From assembly GCF_014643595.1 (NCBI RefSeq), contig NZ_BMJT01000004.1:291123-355122 (forward strand): DNA of 64,000 bases, in the 5' to 3' direction. Made by a program: the position numbers and the translations under genes. The notes under the pieces are model-generated. The model was not told the DNA's origin and did no database searches. It worked only from the letters and a program-made list of their open reading frames with translations. Shown here one piece after another: positions 57,959 through 64,000 of this stretch (positions within the stretch are counted from its first letter, which is position 1; each line of letters starts with the position of its first letter). This stretch comes from Lysinibacillus alkalisoli (lineage in GTDB: Bacteria; Bacillota; Bacilli; Bacillales_A; Planococcaceae).

Positions 57959-58198
57959 ATGGTACTTGCTATTATTGCAGGCTTTGCTTGTAATATACTA
58001 TTATATGTCGGCATGAGTTATGTAAAAATCAAGAAGTCTAATGCCTTCATCGCTATGCTTATTGTAACAGGTCTTAGTATACTTGGCTTGTTTTTACCAT
58101 TGCCTTTATCATATCTAGCTCCTTTTTGTGCAGGTTTAATGCTCGCTATTTTTATTTTATCTTTTATCGATAGTCAGAGAGTACGAAGAGAAAACTAA
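57959..58198 (+). CDS. Small membrane protein of unknown function
   Basis: 79 residues, three predicted membrane segments (LAIIAGFACNILLYVGMSYV, FIAMLIVTGLSILGLFLPL, LAPFCAGLMLAIFILSFI) and a basic C-terminus (DSQRVRREN). Translation is well supported by AGGAGGT six bases before ATG. I do not recognise the family. It lies between the acetyltransferase and lexA, divergent from the former, and ends at a very long palindromic terminator. Confidence 0.75.
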   Translation: MVLAIIAGFACNILLYVGMSYVKIKKSNAFIAMLIVTGLSILGLFLPLPLSYLAPFCAGLMLAIFILSFIDSQRVRREN

Positions 58199-58200
58199 AT

Positions 58201-58246
58201 GACATAAAGAAGCACACCTGCCTAGGCAAGTGTGCTTCTTTATGTC
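58201..58246. terminator. 46-bp near-perfect palindrome, terminator
   Basis: Seventeen-base perfect arms (58201-58217, 58230-58246) enclose CTGCCTAGGCAA, itself palindromic apart from one pair. It begins directly after the stop codon of the small membrane gene. No pronounced T-run follows. Confidence 0.7.
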
Positions 58247-58361
58247 TGTAGACAGTAATTTTCACTTTAATATATGATAAATATAAAATAATTAACATTC
58301 CTCAATAGTGCATACATCATAAATCAAGTAAGCTAATACATAGAAATAAGGATGAGAACAT

Positions 58362-58396
58362 AAAAAAGCGCTTTACCAATAGGTAAGAGACGCTCT
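58362..58396 (-). terminator. Terminator after lexA
   Basis: On the minus strand an imperfect stem (CTTACC/GGTAA with outer AGCG/CGCT) is followed by a T-run at 58362-58367. Confidence 0.7.
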
Positions 58397-58404
58397 TGCA
58401 TACG

Positions 58405-59019
58405 TTAATGTACTTGTCGGTATAAACCAACCACATGACCGAGAATGGAAACTTGGTCCACAATGATTGGTGACATTGTGCTGTTTTCTGGTTGTAATCT
58501 GAAGTGGTCTTTCTCTTTAAAGAAGCGTTTTACTGTAGCTTCATTTTCCTCTGTCATAGCCACTACGATATCGCCATTAGAAGCAGTGGATTTTTGTTTG
58601 ACAATGACTAAGTCACCATTATGAATACCAGCTTCAATCATAGAGTCGCCCATAATTTCAAGCATAAAGAGTTGGTCTTCAGTGCCATATGTGTTAGGAA
58701 GAGGGAAATATTCTTCAATATTTTGAATGGCAGTGATTGGAGAACCGGCTGTTACTTTACCAACGAGTGGCACATGAATGACGCCTGGCTTGGCAATACC
58801 ATCATCTTGTTGTAACACTTCAATAGCTCTAGGTTTAGTAGGGTCTCTACGAATATAGCCTTTAGACTCTAAGCGTTCTAAATGTCCATGTACAGTGGAA
58901 CTGGATGCTAAACCAACTGCTTCACCAATTTCTCTCACAGATGGCGGATAACCTTTGCTATTGACTTCACTTTTAATGAATTCTAAAATAGCTTCTTGTC
59001 TTTTAGAGATTTTTTTCAT
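58405..59019 (-). CDS. lexA: SOS repressor LexA
   Basis: About 204 residues. N-terminal winged helix ([43 protein letters not shown]), Ala-Gly cleavage site in [12 protein letters not shown], catalytic serine in [12 protein letters not shown] and lysine in [13 protein letters not shown] 59019 follows AGGTGAGAAC; a frame from 59028 is possible but overlaps that site. Divergent from yneA, with LexA boxes in the shared region. Confidence 0.97.
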   Translation of the reverse strand: MKKISKRQEAILEFIKSEVNSKGYPPSVREIGEAVGLASSSTVHGHLERLESKGYIRRDPTKPRAIEVLQQDDGIAKPGVIHVPLVGKVTAGSPITAIQNIEEYFPLPNTYGTEDQLFMLEIMGDSMIEAGIHNGDLVIVKQKSTASNGDIVVAMTEENEATVKRFFKEKDHFRLQPENSTMSPIIVDQVSILGHVVGLYRQVH

Positions 59020-59072
59020 TGTTCTCACCTCTCGATAATTTTAAAAATATGTACCATATATGATTAGTTCAC

Positions 59073-59101
59073 AGTATAACAGTAAAAAAGTTTTAAATCA
59101 A
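59073..59101 (-). promoter_or_regulatory. lexA promoter
   Basis: On the minus strand TTGATT (59096-59101), 17 bases, TATACT (59073-59078). The -35 overlaps SOS box 1. Confidence 0.65.
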
Positions 59102-59112
59102 ACATAAGTTCG
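59099..59112. promoter_or_regulatory. SOS box 1 (LexA site)
   Basis: CAAACATAAGTTCG differs from CGAACN4GTTCG at one base and covers the lexA -35. Confidence 0.75.
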
Positions 59113-59121
59113 TAAAAGTTA

Positions 59122-59150
59122 TTGACAAAAACAAATGTTCGCATTATGAT
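59122..59150 (+). promoter_or_regulatory. yneA promoter with SOS box 2 in the spacer
   Basis: TTGACA (59122-59127), 17 bases, TATGAT (59145-59150). AAAACAAATGTTCG (59128-59141, two mismatches to the LexA box) fills the spacer, so LexA would occlude RNA polymerase. Confidence 0.8.
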
Positions 59151-59165
59151 AAAAACAAATATTTA

Positions 59166-59179
59166 CGAACAAACATTCT
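59166..59179. promoter_or_regulatory. SOS box 3 (LexA site, weaker)
   Basis: CGAACAAACATTCT has an intact left half and two mismatches in the right half. It lies in the yneA leader. Confidence 0.6.
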
Positions 59180-59196
59180 TAGAGGAGCGGTTATAC

Positions 59197-60170
<974 letters not shown>

Positions 60171-60304
60171 TACATTGTTTAAAGCCAAATCAACATTTTT
60201 TTGAAAAGCCAATAGATGAATGTGAAGCCATTTGTCTTGTATGAAAAGAACATAATGAAAGATTTAACATTATGATTTAAGCGGTAAGCATCTATAATAT
60301 AACG

Positions 60305-60388
60305 ACAAGAGGCTAGGACAAAATCTGTCTTATAAATGAAAAGCCCTTGCCCTTTTACATTATGTAGAAGGGTGAGGGCTTTAGTTTT
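60305..60388 (+). repeat. Intergenic repeat-like element with terminator
   Basis: ACAAGAGGCTAGGACAAAAT is followed by AAAGCCCTTGCCCTT / AAGGGTGAGGGCTTT (60340-60354, 60368-60382; two G-T pairs) and AGTTTTT. The first part recalls the GAGGCTGGGACAAAA-type intergenic elements seen in several Bacillota; that likeness is from memory. The hairpin can act as the yneB terminator. Confidence 0.5.
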
Positions 60389-60391
60389 TGC

Positions 60392-61134
60392 GTGCAAAAA
60401 GGACACTATACCAATAGTGCTTATACCAACTTGCCACGTGGTCACAAAGAAGCGCAGGCTGAAGCCGTAGCTTATAGTATGATGACGCACCTTGGATTTG
60501 ATACGAATGCGTACTCACTTGGCTATATTGCTACGTGGGCAAAGTCACCTGAGACGATGAAACAAGCGCTGAAAGAAATCCGTGAAACCTTACAACAAAC
60601 TATTACGATTGTAGATCGGCCCACGTACCCTTGTCTTTCGCAAAATCTCGCACAAAAGGTTAACGAAACGAGCCAGTCCTACAGCGTATTGCTTTCACAA
60701 GCGCAACTACGTGTCTATTTGCCAGCCATTGTAGAATTGCACCACTAACCGCAATCGAAGCGTATGACCGTACTACAAATAGTATCGCTTTATTAAAATA
60801 CCACCCTGTTGCCAAAATGCTTTTTGATGACCAAGGTATGCTAGTGAAGACAGACCGTTTAGAGCAGCGTAATGTGCTACTGCTCAATGTGCTGGATACT
60901 ACTGACCAAGCTAAGAAACACTTTAAGCGTTTCAATGAACAGTTTACGCTATTTACGCTACAAGACGGAAACGATGGTGTTAAGCTAACGCATAATGACA
61001 CAGGTACTGTCATTGCAACGTATGGAGATTTGGCTGAAGGAAAACATAAAGTAAACCAATTGATGACGCAGGAAGGACTGCTGCAAGGGAGAGAGATGGG
61101 TGTTAATATAGAGAGTAGAAGTATTGAGCGATAA
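60392..61134 (+). pseudogene. Frameshifted remnant of a plasmid/ICE-type gene (ArdC/LtrC-like segment)
   Basis: The first open stretch (60392-60748) contains GHKEAQAEAVAYSMMTHLGF, then DTNAYSLGYIATWAKSPE, a segment I associate with ArdC/LtrC-type proteins of conjugative elements. Coding then continues in another frame (60751-61134: AIEAYDRTTNSIALLKYHP, VAKMLFDDQGMLVKTDRLEQ, ending RSIER). There is no ribosome binding site at 60392 and the N-terminal part of such a protein is missing. I read this as a decayed, truncated gene with at least one frameshift near 60.72-60.75 kb. The second stretch alone, from ATG 60817, could still be a small gene but has no clear start signal. Confidence 0.6.
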
Positions 61135-61369
61135 GGAAGAACATGATTAGAAAGGCAAAAGGCAACGTGTAACAATGTGATAAATTTAAAACTTACAAAA
61201 AGGTAAAGGTTGGTTATGCTCGATGGATAATTGATAAATGGATTCATGTAAAATAAAACTTGATATTATGAACCCCTCCACTTTAGTTACATTATTACTT
61301 TAATTATGTGGAAAATTATAGGTGTATGATATAATTTTTCTAATAAATTAAATTAAAGGTTGGGGTTGT
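61135..61369 (+). promoter_or_regulatory. AT-rich leader with a probable promoter for the SIR2 gene
   Basis: GTATGATATAATT near 61324-61336 contains a consensus TATAAT about 35 bases before the start; no good -35. AAAGGTTGGGG serves as ribosome binding site. Nothing else is seen here. Confidence 0.4.
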
Positions 61370-63073
61370 ATGAATAAAAGTGAAACTGATTTTGATTTAT
61401 TCAAAAATTTAAAGTCGAAAATTGAACAAATAGCTGTTTCTCCAATATTTTTTGTAGGCACTGGTTTATCTATGAGATATTTTAATGCTCCTAGCTGGGA
61501 AGGGTTGTTAAGAGAGGTTAGAGAATCGTGGGATAGAAATTTTGACTATTATTTACAAGCGTATAAAAACGGGAGTATTTATGAATTAGAGAAATTAGCC
61601 GAACAGTTATGTGAAATGTACTATGAAAAATTATCTGATAAAGAATTGGAGCCAAATAAAGATAAGGTTTATTATTTTAAGAAACGAATTACTCAGATAA
61701 TTGATGATTATATGTTGAGTCACATTGATACATTTGAGGATAACATTGAAATTCAAGAACTTAAAAAAACTAGTCCATCAGCTATCATTACGACTAATTA
61801 TGATACCTTCTTGGAAAAGATGTTCCCTGATTATGACGTATATATAGGTCAACAATCATTGCTATCCACGAATTTAGGAGCTGTTGGCGAGATTTACAAA
61901 ATACATGGTTGTGTTACTGATATAAATAGTCTTGTTATTACACAATCAGATTATCAAAATTTTGAACTAAGAGAGCTTTATCTAAATGCAAAGCTGTTAA
62001 CTTTGTTTTTGGAATACCCAATTATTTTTTTAGGTTATAGTTTAAGTGATAAAAATGTTCTCAGCATATTGACATCGATTATAAAAATGTTACCTAACGA
62101 AAAAGTTGAAGAACTTTCTAAAAGAATCTGGTTTATAAGAAGAAATGATACAGAGAATGACTTTATGAAAGTAGAGAGAATAAACTTAGGAGAAGGGTTG
62201 TTTATTGATGTTGAGACTTTTTATTTAAAGGACTTCTCTATCCTATATAATTTATTAGCAACCAGTAAAATTCAAAAGTTACCTATCAAGTTCCTAAAAT
62301 ATCTAAAGTCAAATGTATATAAACTTGTTTCTAGTCAAGTATATAATCCTAAATTATTGAATGTAAATATGACTGATATCCATAAGCTAAACGACTTTGA
62401 TAATATAAGCAATATAATTGGTCTTTCTTTTAGCACTGAAACCAAATATACAAAAGATATTCTGACAAGAAGAGATATTATTGAACCATTACTATATCAG
62501 AGTGATTGTGAATATAAAGAATCTGCAATCAAATTTTTAGTTCAAAATGCAAGTACAATTTTACCTATTCATTATTTTCTTAATGGTTTGGCTAAGGGAA
62601 AAATTGATGCACTAGTTGAATCGGTTGATACAAGTGATGCGTCAAAAAGTATCATTAAATCTCGAATTACTACCCAGCAAAATTATAAAGTTAGTATTGG
62701 AGTCAATAATGAGTATTTTTTTCAACCAGATATTATTTCAAACTTTGAGTTAAATAATGAGAATTTAAATCAATTTATTGATGCATATTGTACTAAAAAA
62801 AGCGTTCTACTTTCCTCTAAAAATACTGTACTAAAATATTTTTTATTAGAATTACTAAAGTATAGATTAAATGAACTTATTAATACTGCAATCGTTATTA
62901 ATAATAGAATATCCATATTACAGTGTATTACACATTTAGATAGAGATTTTATTAAGGCTAATATTGAAGATGTTTATAAGTTATTAAAAACATTAGATAA
63001 TCAAAACTATGATGCTGATTTTAGAAAAGTAATTTGTCATATTGACCAAATTATCTACGGGAATTTTAGCTAA
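61370..63073 (+). CDS. SIR2-domain protein, candidate anti-phage NADase
   Basis: 567 residues. The N-terminal ~270 residues form a SIR2 domain: NAD-binding GTGLS (30-34, FFVGTGLSMRYFNAPSW), TTNYD near 141, KIHG near 177, and FLGYSLSDKNV near 219. These are the signature elements of SIR2_2-type NADases found in bacterial defence systems, not of ordinary Sir2 deacetylases, whose zinc cysteines are lacking. Residues 270-567 are helical-looking and not recognised; they may sense infection. No HerA, Argonaute or other partner gene is adjacent. AT-rich codon use and the position beside mobile-element debris indicate transfer. Function is inferred. Confidence 0.8.
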   Translation: MNKSETDFDLFKNLKSKIEQIAVSPIFFVGTGLSMRYFNAPSWEGLLREVRESWDRNFDYYLQAYKNGSIYELEKLAEQLCEMYYEKLSDKELEPNKDKVYYFKKRITQIIDDYMLSHIDTFEDNIEIQELKKTSPSAIITTNYDTFLEKMFPDYDVYIGQQSLLSTNLGAVGEIYKIHGCVTDINSLVITQSDYQNFELRELYLNAKLLTLFLEYPIIFLGYSLSDKNVLSILTSIIKMLPNEKVEELSKRIWFIRRNDTENDFMKVERINLGEGLFIDVETFYLKDFSILYNLLATSKIQKLPIKFLKYLKSNVYKLVSSQVYNPKLLNVNMTDIHKLNDFDNISNIIGLSFSTETKYTKDILTRRDIIEPLLYQSDCEYKESAIKFLVQNASTILPIHYFLNGLAKGKIDALVESVDTSDASKSIIKSRITTQQNYKVSIGVNNEYFFQPDIISNFELNNENLNQFIDAYCTKKSVLLSSKNTVLKYFLLELLKYRLNELINTAIVINNRISILQCITHLDRDFIKANIEDVYKLLKTLDNQNYDADFRKVICHIDQIIYGNFS

Positions 63074-63379
63074 ATTATTGCTAAGAATACTTTATTCAAA
63101 AAACAAATTACATTATGGCATACCTAGGACACACTATAAAGATTAAAACCGTAAGGTAACTATCTTTGTAATCAATAAATAAATTTTAGATTCAGATATC
63201 TTTAAATCTAACGCTATCAAAATAAAGGCTTTAGACAAGATTACATAAGAAAATAATATGAGAAATCTAAAGTACGATATACTCTGAGATTTGAATTAAC
63301 TCGAGTTAACCTATCACAGAAATTGTAAAAGTAATAAATAAATCTAAAAAATATTAAATAAAAAGTTCAAAATATGATT
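63074..63379. other. AT-rich spacer without features
   Basis: No open frame with a start signal, no convincing hairpin and no T-rich terminator after the SIR2 gene were found. Confidence 0.5.
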
Positions 63380-63595
63380 CTAGTCGCCATCCACTACCCT
63401 CTCATAGCCAGCACAAGACGCTTGGCTTGAAGGGATACGTGTCGCTTTGGCATTAAATTCCCCGATAATCAGGCGCTGTACGCTTGTAGCTACAGCGCCT
63501 AGATTCCTGTTGAATTTGCGCTGGGGGCGCCATACCAAACGAGGCGAAAAGCATAAGGGCAAGAGGTAGAGACTGCGAGGGCAGTCTCTTTTTTA
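63380..63595 (+). ncRNA. Possible structured RNA or decayed mobile-element segment with terminator
   Basis: Composition changes sharply to GC-richer at about 63380. AGGCGCTGTA / TACAGCGCCT form a perfect 10-bp stem with a 10-base loop (63471-63500). A clear terminator closes the stretch: AGAGACTGC / GCAGTCTCT (63568-63576, 63581-63589) followed by TTTTTT. No credible protein frame was seen on the plus strand. A short RNA (for example plasmid copy-control or transfer-related) is possible; equally it may be the 3' flank of a lost gene. Confidence 0.35.
63568..63595 (+). terminator. Strong Rho-independent terminator in the accessory region
   Basis: Nine-base perfect arms with a 4-base loop and a T-run. 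Confidence 0.85.
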
Positions 63596-63599
63596 TTGC

Positions 63600-63888
63600 T
63601 TTTTTTCGATTTCTTTCGCCACTTTAATAGCTAGCAACCGCACTAAGCGAGCTGCAGGTCAGATTCTGCCTAACCTACCGCTAACTAAGTGCAGGCAATC
63701 CTAGCGCAAGGAACGTCAAATTTTTTTGTTGAGTGCGCTTTGCTACAAAAAATTTTGAGCTATTGCAGGCAATTCCTTGCCCTACGCTTGATGCAGCCAT
63801 TCGGTGGCTCCTAAGAAATCGGAAAAAATTCAGCCTTCCGACTTCAGTTGGTGGCTCAAGCCATCAAAAAACAAAGGAGGAAAACATT
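63600..63888 (+). promoter_or_regulatory. Long structured leader upstream of the last gene
   Basis: About 290 bases with nested inverted repeats. TCAAATTTTTTTGT and ACAAAAAATTTTGA (13 of 14 pairs) flank TGAGTGCGCTTTGCT; further out GCGCAAGGAA pairs with TTCCTTG. GCAGGCAATCCT and GCAGGCAATTCCT repeat directly, and GGTGGCTC occurs twice (about 63803 and 63851). TCGGAA / TTCCGA form another stem. It may be a regulatory leader or an origin-type region of a mobile element. Confidence 0.4.
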
Positions 63889-64000
63889 ATGACAAAACAA
63901 AACACAACCAACCAAGCCATGTCCCTTACGCCTATGTATGAAATTATCCGCCTTAAAGCTGAACGTCGCAAATTACCGAAGAAGTACCTTGCTGAAAAGC
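63889..64000 (+). CDS. Start of an unidentified gene, cut by the window edge
   Basis: Only 37 residues are present: MTKQNTTNQAMSLTPMYEII, then RLKAERRKLPKKYLAEK. AAAGGAGGAAAACATT is an excellent ribosome binding site before ATG 63889, so translation is likely. The charged, helical start gives no family. Given the flanking sequence it is probably a mobile-element or plasmid-type gene. Confidence 0.65.
   Translation, partial: MTKQNTTNQAMSLTPMYEIIRLKAERRKLPKKYLAEK

Noticed and set aside
60660..61247. 195-residue minus-strand frame
   Set aside because: Serine/cysteine-rich shadow translation antisense to the decayed gene; no ribosome binding site.
63380..63562. 60-residue minus-strand frame in the GC-shifted block
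   Set aside because: No start signal and unnatural composition; the stretch is better explained as structured non-coding DNA.

Overview
The window is a stretch of an AT-rich, Gram-positive (Bacillota, Bacillales) chromosome. Gene content and order follow the Bacillus subtilis pnpA-mlpA ... asd-dapA-rnjB-spoIIIE-nup-ymfFHI ... pgsA-cinA-recA-rny-ymdB-kor-miaB-ymcA-mutSL ... miaA-hfq ... ynbB-glnRA and lexA-yneAB blocks. Genes that accompany this backbone in spore formers are missing where they would be expected: ylxY, ymxH and spoVFAB between mlpA and asd, tepA between rnjB and ftsK, spoVS after ymdB, and cotE between ymcA and mutS. I infer an asporogenous member of the Planococcaceae/Caryophanaceae, such as Kurthia. 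The genus is a guess from gene content, not a measured placement.

Layout. 1-3 kb: 3' part of pnp, then the processing-type protease mlpA. 3-5.4 kb (minus): a GntR/YtrA-type repressor with an ABC exporter and two membrane proteins, behind an operator-covered promoter. 5.6-7.6 kb: asd and dapA (lysine/diaminopimelate pathway). 7.8-11.8 kb: rnjB (RNase J2) and the DNA translocase ftsK/spoIIIE. 12.2-17.9 kb: GntR regulator and nucleoside ABC importer nupNOPQ. 18-24.3 kb: ymfF-ymfH-ymfI, a convergent LytR-CpsA-Psr gene, ymfK, rodZ. 24.4-30.3 kb: pgsA, cinA, recA (SOS box), rny, ymdB. 30.5-35.7 kb: korAB, a small unknown gene, miaB, ricA. 35.8-43.9 kb: mutS, mutL, glpD, a lysophospholipase-like hydrolase, miaA, hfq. 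44.1-47.3 kb: ynbB and the GlnR-boxed glnRA operon. 47.4-49.5 kb: selO and a prepilin peptidase.

49.5-56.2 kb (minus) holds a complete trpE-trpGD-trpC-trpF-trpB-trpA operon. TrpG and TrpD are fused into one protein, and two complete T-box riboswitches, both reading UGG, lie in tandem upstream. 56.3-58.2 kb: an MhqO-like dioxygenase with a perfect 20-bp operator-like palindrome, an AAC(6')-like acetyltransferase and a 79-residue membrane protein. 58.4-60.2 kb: lexA divergent from yneA-yneB, with three LexA-box-like sites between them.

Right of yneB (60.2-64 kb) the conserved order breaks and the sequence looks accessory. It holds a frameshifted remnant of a plasmid/ICE-type gene, a very AT-rich SIR2-domain gene (candidate anti-phage NADase), and a GC-richer segment with strong hairpins, a terminator and a long structured leader before a gene cut by the window edge. 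This is the part most likely to hold something undescribed.

No rRNA, tRNA, CRISPR array or intact insertion sequence was seen.
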